A DNA stretch of 64,000 nt from Bacteroidota bacterium (GTDB taxonomy: Bacteria > Bacteroidota > Bacteroidia > J057 > JADKCL01). Within the stretch, counting starts at the first letter, position 1. Each line of letters starts with the position of its first letter. The DNA is taken from contig JADKCL010000016.1 of the NCBI GenBank assembly GCA_016718825.1, forward strand, positions 1 through 64,000, written 5' to 3'. The notes under the pieces are model-generated. The model did not search any database and was not told where the DNA came from. It was given only the letters and a program-made list of their open reading frames with translations. This document shows positions 12,401-20,028 of this stretch, one piece after another. The position numbers and the translations under genes were made by a program.

Positions 12401-15400
12401 GGCATATTCGATTTTCAGCTCCTTGTTGGTCCAAGGCACCGTAATGCTCGGCGAAACATGGGCAAAACGTCCATCCTTCACAGTCATCAAATGCGCCCCG
12501 AAGTTTCCGCGGTGCTTCTCCTCCACGGGAATGGAGAAATTGCGCTTACCTGCCGAAAGTTTGATCCATTCGCGGCTCACGGTTTTGCGCTTGTGCTCGA
12601 TTTCATAAAGCAACCAAATCTCCTTCTGCGCGGTTCCGACGGTGAAATCGGCAGATTCTCCGGGTTCACACACCAACTTTCCGGCGTTGTACCAGAGATT
12701 TTCCTGCGTCGGAATCCCGGATTCGTCAGGCCCGCTCAAATTGAAGTAGCTGATGCTCTTAATTTCGCTGCCAAACTTGTCTTGGGTCTTCAATTCCAAG
12801 ATATAACGCCCTTGTGGCCAGTTCTTGCACTGCTTCAGGTCAAGGCTGTCATTCTTTTCAGAATCAAATGACTCTGAATACACCTGCTTCACCTTTTCCC
12901 ATTTCTGTTCGTCCAATTCATCCTTGTAGAGATCATTGGGGAATTGGTTGTAAAACTCAGATTGGCTGAGGACAAACTTGTCCGGCTGCGTCCAAAAGCG
13001 ACTTTTGAAAACCCGGTCGGGCTGCCGCAATTGGTGGATGGTGATCGTGCCTTTGGCTGCTTCAGGCTGACCATTCAAGTTGGTGGTGCTGATCTTGAAG
13101 CGGTTTTTGTCGGCTTTGGAAATCTCTGATCCCAGAACCACTTCTGCATTCAGTGCCAGATATCCAACGGAAGCGTTGGTGCTGCTGCTATGCGTTTCGC
13201 CGGTGATATCGACGACATCCACGCTGATTTGATAGTTGAATTGTGGCTTCAAATCTGCGGAAAGCGAGCGGTCAGGAATGGCTTGGAATTCAACTTCGAA
13301 TTCGCCCATTTCATTCGTAATACCCACGCCGCTGGTGATTTCCATCGAACTTGTCGGCGGCATGATGCGTCCCCAGCACCAATAACCCCACCATGGGAAG
13401 GATGCAGTGCTGACAACGCGGTATTTGACCTCGGCGCCATCGATGTTGGAGCCGGCATAGGCAACAGCCTTGCCTTTGACCTTCACCTTTTCGCCGAGCT
13501 TAAAGCTGCCCTTGACCGGCTCAAAATTCACCTCGAATTTGGGCCTTTTGTAATCCTCCACCGAGAAATAGACGTTTCCATGCGCATTTTGAATGTGCAT
13601 TTGGCCTGTCAATTGCCCCTGTGGCGCCACAAAGGTCCCTGAAAAAGAGCCGAATTCATTCGTTTTGAGGTTTTGGGTCGCAACCTTCTGATAGTTGGCA
13701 TCATAAAACTCAACATCCGAACTGTAATTCGTAACGATGCTACTGCGTTCACCATCGGTTTCGATCGTGATTCCTTTCAAATATACGGTCTGTCCCGGAC
13801 GATAAATTCCCCGGTCAATGAAGAAAAAGGTCTTTTTCGTCATTTGAATGGGATTTTCACGGTTGCGGCTCACATACCAATTGTCATTCGTCGTCAAGAA
13901 GTCATCCTTGAATTTGAAATCGATTTGATAGTCTTTGTAGTCGCCGTCACTCTTGAGGATAAAAAATCCGTCCTTGTCCGTGATGTGCTTAGGGCCGATG
14001 CGGGTCAGGTACTTGCGTTTGTCATAATCATAGTAGCGCTCGACAGACTGCGCCTCAGCGCCTGCCATCGGTTCACCCGTCGTGCGGTTGAACACCACGA
14101 ATTCGACCAATCCGCTTCCAAGACTGCGCTCGCTGAAGCCGATATTCGAAACGTGGGTGATGCCATAGGCAAGGCCTTCTCCGGAATTCTTGAATTCAGG
14201 ATGGGTGGCGACCAAGAGGATGTATTCCCCGACCGGTAACGCCGGTGCAGGCAATTGAACACTATGCGAATTGTAGTCTTGGTCTACCGGGAGCGCAAAA
14301 TTCCATTCCTTGACGGAAGGCTCCTTGGTCAATTTCCTTGTCCAATCTTCGTAATTGTCCTCTGCCATGTAATTTTTAATGGCGGTGGTCGTCTTGATCG
14401 CTCGGAACCAAACCTTTTCAACATTGCGGTAAGTCAAGGATGTCAAAAACGGCTTTCCGGGTGCATTGATCTTTTCGGCCATCAAGGACATGCTTTTTTC
14501 CAGGATTTCCAGTTTAAGGTTCCGGCAATCGACCGTCCCATCGGCTTTTGGAAATTTGGTAATGGCTTGTTCGCAAAATTGGAGTGCCGTGGCACGGTCC
14601 TTTTTGTGGTCCTCGGAGGTGGCAGCATTGTAGGCCGCTCCACGTGCGTTGTATTCAACTGCAATGTCATGCAACAAAAATGCGCTGACTTCGTGGTCGC
14701 GGTGTTGGGACTCCAATTTCTCCAAAGCCTTGAGGTACAGGCTGTCTTTGAGATCCGAAATCGCTTTCTGCTTGCCAAAGGACAAACGCTCACGGGCAAC
14801 AAATACCCGCGCGGAAGGATCTTTGTCCCATTGATGCTGCCGGGTAAGTTCTTGGAATATCTGAACGGCTGCAAGGAGATTCGAAGACGAATCTTTTGTT
14901 TCCCAACGACTTGCAGCAAATCCGGCGTCATCTTTAAAGAAGTCATCTCCTTCGATTTGAAACTTGTAAGCAGGCTGATCCAAGCTCATTTCGTCGTTTT
15001 GGAAGAACTCGAGTGCCCGCCATGCCAACAAATCATAAAGCGAAGGGCGATAAAGCCGGGATTTGTTTTGCTTGTACAGCACTTCATCGAAATAGTCCAG
15101 ATTCACGCGTCGCAGCGAATCCGCATTCTCCAAGGAAAGATGGTAATGCTTCGCTGCCGCATTGATGATCTTCTTGCGGTCCCAGGTACGCAAGTCCTTC
15201 TCATCCAGGCCTTCCGTCTCCGTGCGGTTGTAGAAGCGCCAGGAATTTTGCTGAAAATAGGCGTGGTAATGCTGCGCCAAAACCGAATGCAACAAGGGCT
15301 TCAGCGGAAAAGGGACGGAATCGACATTTTCGCTGAGCAAAGCCACATTTTTGACAATTGCTTCTTCCTGAACGAATTGCGTGTACTTCATTGTGTAAAT

Positions 15401-15676
15401 GAGGCACTTGAACAACTGCGTTTGATTTTGATCCTTTTGCGCCTTGTGCAAAATCTCGGTCACGAGTTTCAAGGCACTTTCAGGAAGGCCCTGTTTGTCA
15501 AGGGAATCGACTTTGGCCCAATCTTTGGAATAGGGGTCGCCGGCCTTCAGGCCAAACATGACCGGCTCTGTGTTGGATTCTTTCATGAAGGAAAAAGGAT
15601 GTGAGAAAAACACGGTTGCAAAGCCCAGCATCACCAGACTCGATACCAATAAAAGGAGGATGGATTTCTTTTTCAT
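9467..15676 (-). CDS. Alpha-2-macroglobulin family protein, copy 2, 2069 residues
   Basis: An intact envelope protease trap. Residues 1-30 form an N-terminal hydrophobic anchor (MKKKSILLLLVSSLVMLGF). There is no lipobox Cys, so it is not a lipoprotein like the E. coli protein. MG domains follow, including FFIDRGIYRPGQTVYLKG, typical of bacterial A2M. A long charged bait region lies around 11840-12260 (near residues 1140-1280, rich in Glu, Lys and Ser). Then come the A2M core (NLNETAFFFPQLRTD) and the thioester CTEQ with Cys 1513, followed by the complement-like helical domain and the receptor-binding-like end. I chose the ATG at 15676 because the upstream 44 codons are not protein-like. It lies 171 bp upstream of copy 1 in the same direction. 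No TAnnTTTG box was found before it, but 15750-15760 repeats an 11-base word also present before copy 1. Confidence 0.9.
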   Translation of the reverse strand: MKKKSILLLLVSSLVMLGFATVFFSHPFSFMKESNTEPVMFGLKAGDPYSKDWAKVDSLDKQGLPESALKLVTEILHKAQKDQNQTQLFKCLIYTMKYTQFVQEEAIVKNVALLSENVDSVPFPLKPLLHSVLAQHYHAYFQQNSWRFYNRTETEGLDEKDLRTWDRKKIINAAAKHYHLSLENADSLRRVNLDYFDEVLYKQNKSRLYRPSLYDLLAWRALEFFQNDEMSLDQPAYKFQIEGDDFFKDDAGFAASRWETKDSSSNLLAAVQIFQELTRQHQWDKDPSARVFVARERLSFGKQKAISDLKDSLYLKALEKLESQHRDHEVSAFLLHDIAVEYNARGAAYNAATSEDHKKDRATALQFCEQAITKFPKADGTVDCRNLKLEILEKSMSLMAEKINAPGKPFLTSLTYRNVEKVWFRAIKTTTAIKNYMAEDNYEDWTRKLTKEPSVKEWNFALPVDQDYNSHSVQLPAPALPVGEYILLVATHPEFKNSGEGLAYGITHVSNIGFSERSLGSGLVEFVVFNRTTGEPMAGAEAQSVERYYDYDKRKYLTRIGPKHITDKDGFFILKSDGDYKDYQIDFKFKDDFLTTNDNWYVSRNRENPIQMTKKTFFFIDRGIYRPGQTVYLKGITIETDGERSSIVTNYSSDVEFYDANYQKVATQNLKTNEFGSFSGTFVAPQGQLTGQMHIQNAHGNVYFSVEDYKRPKFEVNFEPVKGSFKLGEKVKVKGKAVAYAGSNIDGAEVKYRVVSTASFPWWGYWCWGRIMPPTSSMEITSGVGITNEMGEFEVEFQAIPDRSLSADLKPQFNYQISVDVVDITGETHSSSTNASVGYLALNAEVVLGSEISKADKNRFKISTTNLNGQPEAAKGTITIHQLRQPDRVFKSRFWTQPDKFVLSQSEFYNQFPNDLYKDELDEQKWEKVKQVYSESFDSEKNDSLDLKQCKNWPQGRYILELKTQDKFGSEIKSISYFNLSGPDESGIPTQENLWYNAGKLVCEPGESADFTVGTAQKEIWLLYEIEHKRKTVSREWIKLSAGKRNFSIPVEEKHRGNFGAHLMTVKDGRFAHVSPSITVPWTNKELKIEYATFRDKLLPGSNEEWTVKIKGPDGERVAAELVAGMYDASLDAFRGNYWSMYLNPSYYNSLNWQEYKSFTVITTSVVSQDWNPDGESFEQYFDAINWFGYPIDYLDYRRMVHPSPMATGAALPKSAPRRSANNGDREEAEGYAESAVMMDSVAEEPMKKEQSASVSKPTESDGEDEDKRGGKEANLGDVKVRTNLNETAFFFPQLRTDDQGNVIFKFTMPEALTRWKFMTLAHTTDLKVGYKEGSVVTQKELMVMPNAPRFFREGDQIIYMAKVSNLSDKDMDGQATLELFDALTMKPIDVELGNSQKLQSFSAKKGQSAAISWTLKIPSGIQAVTHRVKAVAGTFSDGEESALPVLTNSMMVTEAMPMPLRPLQTKTFEFRRMIDNKSTTLRNHKLTLEFTSNPAWYAIQALPYMMEYPYECTEQTFSRYYANSLASHIANKYPRIKQVFEQWKTAGKEALLSNLEKNQELKYLLLEETPWVMNAQDEGERKKRVGLLFDLNKMGDELERAKKKLIKAQVSNGGFTWFPGMPESRYMTQHIVCGFGHLDHLGVTSVREDKDVWNMLEKAVGYLDSRIKEDYDWLIRNKVDMSKQHIGWNEVHFLYARSFFKDIKVRSGCQDAVSYYLLQAKKYWTGFNKYNQGMIALALHRGEDKVTPPAIIKSLKEFALKSDEMGMYWKGDGNGMYWYQAPIETQALLIEAFDEVANDQASVEEMKLWLLKSKQTQDWKTTKATAEACYALLLKGADYLAESKLADITIGGKKLDPANDPTLKVEAGTGYFKTSWMGSDISPEMGKVEVKNNNNVAAWGAVYWQYFEQLDKITFAENKVSIQKGLFLEEITPTGPKLTLIDTKRMLKPGDKVVVRILIETDRDMEYVHMKDMRASGFEPINVISRYKYQDGLGYYETTRDAATNFFFDWLPKGKYVFEYPLRATHKGDFSNGITTIQCMYAPEFTSHSEGIRVRIGARSLPNGIVFT

Positions 15677-15984
15677 GACAACGTGATCGGAAAATACATT
15701 CGAAAATGGCGGAGGATAAGATGATTTTTCATACCGAACGCAGGGTGCAAAGTTCGTGAAGATTCCACAAGGATTTTGGTCATATTTCGAGAAAAAAACA
15801 GGATCCACTTATCTTCCGTTCCCTCAAAATGCATTCGTCTTGCAATGCTTTTCAACTCAAAAACTGAAGATTCTGATTATTCCATGGATTTGGGCAAGGG
15901 AAACCATCGGCGAACCTCTATTTTTGCGGCGGCAACAATTCGTGCCTAGCATTGGTTGTCTTCGAAGGCAATTTTTTGGAATCC
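15677..15984. other. Divergent intergenic region between the A2M gene and ispH
   Basis: These 308 bases hold the control regions of the two divergent genes. A promoter-like pair for ispH is listed separately. On the A2M side the word aagttcgtgaa occurs at 15750-15760 and again at 9341-9351, before the tandem copy. I see no gene here. Confidence 0.6.
15889..15926 (+). promoter_or_regulatory. Probable ispH promoter (TTTG ... TATTTTTG)
   Basis: An exact Bacteroidota -7 box TATTTTTG lies at 15919-15926, with TTTG at 15889-15892 as a possible -33 element. The spacer of 26 is a little long. The box ends 58 nt before the ispH ATG. Confidence 0.5.
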
Positions 15985-17223
15985 ATGAAAAAGTTTGACA
16001 TCCCGGCATTTTACCAGAGTCCCATCATCGGTCGCGTCAAAAACATGCGCAAGGATGCCGATCCGCGGAAAAAGGACTTCACGCCTACCGTGCTGGACTT
16101 TGGCCCCGTCAAATTTCTGATTGCCAGACATTTCGGATTTTGCTACGGTGTGGAGAATGCGATTGAGATTGCTTACAAGGCCGTTGCCGAGAATCCCGGA
16201 AAACGCATTTTCCTACTTTCCGAAATGATTCACAATCCTGAGGTGAACCGCGATCTGCAATCCCGCGGCATCACGTTCATCATGGATACCGGCGGCCAAC
16301 AGCTGATCGCTTGGGAATCGTTGACACCTGAGGACATCGTGATCATTCCTGCATTCGGAACAACCCTTGAAATCGAGGCCATCTTGCGCAACATCGGGAT
16401 CACCATCGAAAGCTACGACACGACCTGTCCCTTCGTGCAAAAGGTCTGGAAACGCGCCAAAGAGTTGGGTACGCAGGCGCATACAATCGTCGTGCACGGG
16501 AAACACAAACACGAGGAAACGCGCGCGACCTTTTCGCATAGCCGCGAAGATGCCCCGACGGTGGTCGTCCGTGATCTGGAAGACAGCCAAAAATTGGCCG
16601 ACATTATCACCGGAAAGTTGCCCCTCTCCGACTTCGAAGTCCTGTTTGCAGGCAAATATTCAGAGGGCTTTGACCCGGCACGCGACTTGCAACGCATCGG
16701 CGTAGTGAACCAGACCACTATGTTGGCCACTGAAACACAGGCGATTGCCGACCTGCTGCGCACCGCAATGGTCGAACGCTACGGCGAATCCGAGATCCAA
16801 GACCACTTTGCCGATACCCGCGATACCCTCTGCTACGCCACCAACGACAATCAGCGGGCGACCTATGGTTTGCTCGAGCAGCATGCCGACTTGGCCATCA
16901 TCGTCGGCGGTTACAACAGCTCCAATACCTCGCACATCGTCGAACTCTGCGAAGAAAAATACCCTTCGTATTTCATTTCATCGGCTGAAAAGATCGTTTC
17001 CAGCCAGGAAATCCAGCATTTTGATTATCACCATCAGCAGCATCTCACAACCGCAGACTTTCTGCCGCAGAACGAACCCGTGACGATCATCCTCACAAGT
17101 GGCGCAAGTTGTCCGGATGCAATGGTGGATGCGGTAATGCAACGCATTTTGGGATTTTTCCCAAGCGCAAAACCGATCGAAACGGTGCTGGAAGAAGTTG
17201 AAAATAGTTGGCGGTTGGCCTAA
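15985..17223 (+). CDS. ispH: 4-hydroxy-3-methylbut-2-enyl diphosphate reductase
   Basis: IspH catalyses the last step of the methylerythritol phosphate pathway, making IPP and DMAPP through a 4Fe-4S cluster. The three cluster cysteines are visible: C53 in GFCYGVENA, C148 in DTTCPFVQK and C376 in SGASCPDA. The substrate-binding segments VVHGKHKHEET and NSSNTSHIVE are also present. At 412 residues it is the long form, with an N-terminal extension and an insertion relative to the roughly 315-residue E. coli enzyme. The start at 15985 is preferred to 15952 because MKKFDIPAFYQ begins the conserved part. It converges on cmk, with only two bases between the stop codons. Confidence 0.95.
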   Translation: MKKFDIPAFYQSPIIGRVKNMRKDADPRKKDFTPTVLDFGPVKFLIARHFGFCYGVENAIEIAYKAVAENPGKRIFLLSEMIHNPEVNRDLQSRGITFIMDTGGQQLIAWESLTPEDIVIIPAFGTTLEIEAILRNIGITIESYDTTCPFVQKVWKRAKELGTQAHTIVVHGKHKHEETRATFSHSREDAPTVVVRDLEDSQKLADIITGKLPLSDFEVLFAGKYSEGFDPARDLQRIGVVNQTTMLATETQAIADLLRTAMVERYGESEIQDHFADTRDTLCYATNDNQRATYGLLEQHADLAIIVGGYNSSNTSHIVELCEEKYPSYFISSAEKIVSSQEIQHFDYHHQQHLTTADFLPQNEPVTIILTSGASCPDAMVDAVMQRILGFFPSAKPIETVLEEVENSWRLA

Positions 17224-17225
17224 GA

Positions 17226-17924
17226 TCAGCAGTTAGCCTCAGGCTTTTGCATGATTTCATTGGCCATATTGACGACAATATTGACCTGTGATTCAATCGA
17301 ATGCGAGGTCGTATCGATCTCGAACGCATCGTCTGCCTTGCGCAGCGGGCTGTCTTCGCGTGTAGAATCGATATGGTCCCGGTGCATGATGTTCTCCCGG
17401 ACCTCTTCCGGCGTGCAAGGCTTGCCTTTGCGCGTCAATTCGCTTACACGGCGGAACACGCGCACATCCATCGAAGCGGTGAGATAGATTTTCAATTCGG
17501 CATTGGGGAATACCACGGTTCCAATGTCGCGACCGTCCATGACGACGCCACCTTTTTCGCCCATTTCCTTTTGCATGGCCACCAATTTTTTGCGGATGCT
17601 GCTGATCGCGGCGACTTCGCTCACCACATCCGATACGCGGAGCGAACGGATTTCCTGCTCGACGTTGACGCCGTTGAGGAAAAGGTCGCGGTGGCCCGTT
17701 TCTGGATTCAGCCTGAAATCGATGTTGATTTTGTCGAGCGAAGCCTGCAAAACGGGATTTTCGGCTTTGATTTCGATGTTGTTTTCAAGGAAATACAAGG
17801 CTACAGCGCGGTACATCGCACCGGAATCGATAAACAGATATCCTAGGCGGGCTGCAACAGCCTTGGCGGTGGTGGACTTTCCGGTCGCTGAGCAACCGTC
17901 GACGGCAATGGTAATGGGTTTCAC
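17226..17924 (-). CDS. cmk: Cytidylate kinase
   Basis: Phosphorylates CMP and dCMP with ATP in the cytoplasm. The P-loop (VDGCSATGKSTTAKAVA, residues 8-24) lies at the N-terminus, followed by DSGAMYRAVA, the MDGRDIGTVVFPNA segment and the late REDSPLRKADDA segment, all in family order. Length is 232 residues, as usual. I chose a GTG start at 17924, which gives VKPITIAVDG as in other Cmk proteins. The ATG at 17966 would add 14 foreign residues and would lie upstream of the promoter box at 17930-17937. The GTG start leaves a 5-nt gap after the box, so the transcript should be leaderless or nearly so. Confidence 0.93.
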   Translation of the reverse strand: MKPITIAVDGCSATGKSTTAKAVAARLGYLFIDSGAMYRAVALYFLENNIEIKAENPVLQASLDKINIDFRLNPETGHRDLFLNGVNVEQEIRSLRVSDVVSEVAAISSIRKKLVAMQKEMGEKGGVVMDGRDIGTVVFPNAELKIYLTASMDVRVFRRVSELTRKGKPCTPEEVRENIMHRDHIDSTREDSPLRKADDAFEIDTTSHSIESQVNIVVNMANEIMQKPEANC

Positions 17925-17929
17925 TGAGG

Positions 17930-17961
17930 CAAAATTAGGCCGATTCGGCTGGAATGCCCAA
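17930..17961 (-). promoter_or_regulatory. cmk promoter, TTG-N21-TAATTTTG
   Basis: On the minus strand, TTG (17959-17961) is followed after 21 bases by an exact TAATTTTG box (17930-17937), which ends 5 nt before the GTG start. This spacing fits the Bacteroidota sigma-A consensus and decides the start codon of cmk. Confidence 0.7.
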
Positions 17962-18036
17962 TGCAAATATCAACAATTGTAAAGCTGATCGCTCAAGGGC
18001 AGCTTCGGGGAGAAAATGCAATTCCGGAGATAGCCC

Positions 18037-18044
18037 TATATTTG
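18037..18044 (+). promoter_or_regulatory. TATATTTG promoter box 7 nt before the start of the gene at 18052
   Basis: Exact TAnnTTTG match. The short gap to ATG 18052 predicts a leaderless or near-leaderless mRNA. Confidence 0.55.
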
Positions 18045-18051
18045 CGCTGTG

Positions 18052-18708
18052 ATGCACAAGTTTGCAACCCTCGTTTTGTGGATGTGTCTGACAGCAATCG
18101 CTGCAAAGGCGCAACTGCTCAATCCTCCGCGAGATATTCCTGCGGCATTTCGGCAATCGCCCAAATTGCTTGTTGGCTTGGATTCCCGTCGCAGTTTTGT
18201 GAGCGGCCGCGACGTCAAGGTCATGGGCGTGCGCGTAGGTTTGGACTTCGAAAAGCGAGCCCGGGTAGGCTTTGGCGTCTATACTTTAGCCTCCGAATTT
18301 AACCGCAACTTCATCCGAACTGACTTTTTTGGCATTGTCGATACGATCCAAGCGCAGCTGCGATTCAATTATTTGATTGCGTATTTTGAATATGTGCTGC
18401 TGACAACCAAACATTGGGAAGTAAGCCTTCCGCTGCATATTGGAATCGGCGATGTTTCCTTCACCAAGATCAACCAAGACCCAAAATCGTTTCTCCTCGG
18501 CGAAGTGATGGTACTTGCCAACTATAAGATTTTCCCCTTCCTCGGACTCGCAGCAGGTGTTGGCTACCGGCAAATCTTGTTGGGCGGATATGCGATTCGA
18601 GACAACTTTGATGCGCCAAGCTACAGCTTCGGTATCAAGTTCTGGGCTGGATACTTGGTAGACAAGATCATCAAGAAGAAAAAGGAACCGGTCCCTATTC
18701 TTCCCTAA
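18052..18708 (+). CDS. Secreted, probably outer-membrane beta-barrel protein
   Basis: I do not recognise a named family. A signal peptide (HKFATLVLWMCLTAIAAKAQ) leads into alternating hydrophobic and polar strands typical of a small beta-barrel: MGVRVGLDF, RVGFGVYTLA, YLIAYFEYVLL, VSLPLHIGIGDVSF and YSFGIKFWAGYLV. It ends with a charged IIKKKKEP tail. At 218 residues it could form an 8- to 10-strand barrel. The start is the ATG at 18052; a GTG lies just before it. It has its own promoter box and converges on queD with two bases between the stop codons. Function is unknown. Confidence 0.65.
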   Translation: MHKFATLVLWMCLTAIAAKAQLLNPPRDIPAAFRQSPKLLVGLDSRRSFVSGRDVKVMGVRVGLDFEKRARVGFGVYTLASEFNRNFIRTDFFGIVDTIQAQLRFNYLIAYFEYVLLTTKHWEVSLPLHIGIGDVSFTKINQDPKSFLLGEVMVLANYKIFPFLGLAAGVGYRQILLGGYAIRDNFDAPSYSFGIKFWAGYLVDKIIKKKKEPVPILP

Positions 18709-18710
18709 GA

Positions 18711-19091
18711 TCAGTCCTTGAAATATTCGCAGGCACTTGTGCAGGTTTCATGAACCGTTACACTGTGCAAGGCGGGCAATTTGGCCTTCAGTTCGCCAAA
18801 CAACCATATACAAATATTTTCCGAGGTCGGATTTTTGAGCAAGAGAATGTCGTCGCGGTCGCCGATGTCGTTGAGACAATCGTGGTCGAGGTAATCAATG
18901 TAGGGCTTCACAGCAGATTTAATGTCAGCAAAATCCATCAAAATGCCGAGTTCGGGCTGGATTTCGCCTTTGACTTTGATTTCTACGCGAAAACTATGGC
19001 CGTGCATGCGTCTGCATTTGTGGCCTTCTTCAAAAGCCGGAATAAAGTGCGCGGCCTCAAAGGTGAATTTCTTGGTGATGATAAATGGCAT
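18711..19091 (-). CDS. queD: 6-carboxytetrahydropterin synthase / 6-pyruvoyltetrahydropterin synthase family
   Basis: Converts dihydroneopterin triphosphate to 6-carboxy-5,6,7,8-tetrahydropterin for queuosine synthesis. The zinc-binding histidines appear in FEAAHFIP and HGHSFRVEI. The catalytic Cys is in GHKCRRMHGHS, and the Asp-His pair in YLDHDCLND. PTSENICIWLF and HETCTSACEY match the family's C-terminal half. The 126-residue length is normal. A TAGCTTTG box lies 7 nt before the ATG. No other queuosine gene is nearby. Assignment to QueD rather than an animal-type PTPS rests on the compact length and the bacterial setting. Confidence 0.88.
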   Translation of the reverse strand: MPFIITKKFTFEAAHFIPAFEEGHKCRRMHGHSFRVEIKVKGEIQPELGILMDFADIKSAVKPYIDYLDHDCLNDIGDRDDILLLKNPTSENICIWLFGELKAKLPALHSVTVHETCTSACEYFKD

Positions 19092-19098
19092 ACGGGTG

Positions 19099-19106
19099 CA
19101 AAGCTA
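19099..19106 (-). promoter_or_regulatory. TAGCTTTG promoter box 7 nt before queD
   Basis: Exact TAnnTTTG match on the minus strand. No good TTG at -33 was seen. Confidence 0.45.
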
Positions 19107-19362
19107 AACAATTGACTCGATTAGATTTTTATCCACAGGCAATTCTATGCGAATGAATTGATTCAAAAGGGAATAAATCCGGAACGCAGGTAGCACCTGA
19201 TTCATCTGCTCCCGTTCGCTCCACATCAACGGCAACGATCCTGCGATCAACAAAGATTTCCTTGCGAATGCGCGTTCTAATGGTAATTTTAACACTGGAA
19301 ATGGTTGGTTGGAATATGCTTTTCAAATTGGAAACTGCTGACAGGAAGGTTCGGGCGGGCGG

Positions 19363-19815
19363 ATGAATGCCAAACTCGCAAAAATTGTCTCTGCCGCTGG
19401 CTTGAGCACTTTCAAACATACCTTGGGCGGGGTTCCACTCGCGGCGGGGTATGGATTCTCGTATTGGGAAGTGGTGGTTTACACCGCGATTGGCGGAATT
19501 GTCGGTGTCGGATTTTTTCTGTTGTTGGCTTCTTCGTTTCAATCCACGTTAAAAAAGCGGTTCCCGAGAAAAAAGCCCAAAAAGGTATTCACCCGCAAAA
19601 ACCGTTTCATTGTCAAAATCAAGAAAAATTTTGGATTAGCCGGCATCGCCTTTCTTACGCCTTGGTTTTTGTCGATCCCCTTGGGCACGTTTATCTCCTT
19701 TGGCATTTACAAAAGCCGCAGGAAGGTTTTTCTTTACCAATCCGCCGCGATCGTTTTCTGGTCTTTTCTCGGTGCCGGGCTTGCACAACCAATTGCTTCG
19801 CTGTTTCTGAAATGA
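19363..19815 (+). CDS. Small integral membrane protein, unknown function
   Basis: The 150-residue protein has about three membrane segments: VVVYTAIGGIVGVGFFLLLA (about 37-56), FGLAGIAFLTPWFLSIPLGTF (about 90-110) and YQSAAIVFWSFLGAGLAQPI (about 125-144). A very basic stretch (KKRFPRKKPKKVFTRKNR) lies between the first two, so that loop is probably cytoplasmic. The FLTPWFLSIPLG segment resembles the core of small SNARE-like or export-type membrane proteins, but I cannot name the family. It stands alone between queD and the DEAD-box helicase. No promoter box was found. Confidence 0.65.
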   Translation: MNAKLAKIVSAAGLSTFKHTLGGVPLAAGYGFSYWEVVVYTAIGGIVGVGFFLLLASSFQSTLKKRFPRKKPKKVFTRKNRFIVKIKKNFGLAGIAFLTPWFLSIPLGTFISFGIYKSRRKVFLYQSAAIVFWSFLGAGLAQPIASLFLK

Positions 19816-20028
19816 AGGTGGTTCAAAGGTTAAATTTGCTGGAAAAACCAGTTTTTGAGGGCGCAGCAACGATTTTGGACGACATTCGCCGGGCTTGTTG
19901 ACAATTCCCTCTCTTTAAGTTTCTAAGATTCGGGAATTGGGGCTAATTTCGAGGAATGAAAGTGCAGGTAAAAGCGGCCTCTTTTGTGGCAATTGCCTTC
20001 CCTGCATCGGAACAAATTTTGATATACA

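Noticed and set aside
14255..15604. 449-codon frame opposite the A2M gene, and similar long antisense frames at 10754-11911, 9767-10681 and 49150-50589
   Set aside because: They are mirrors of strongly coding genes and show no domain or signal of their own.
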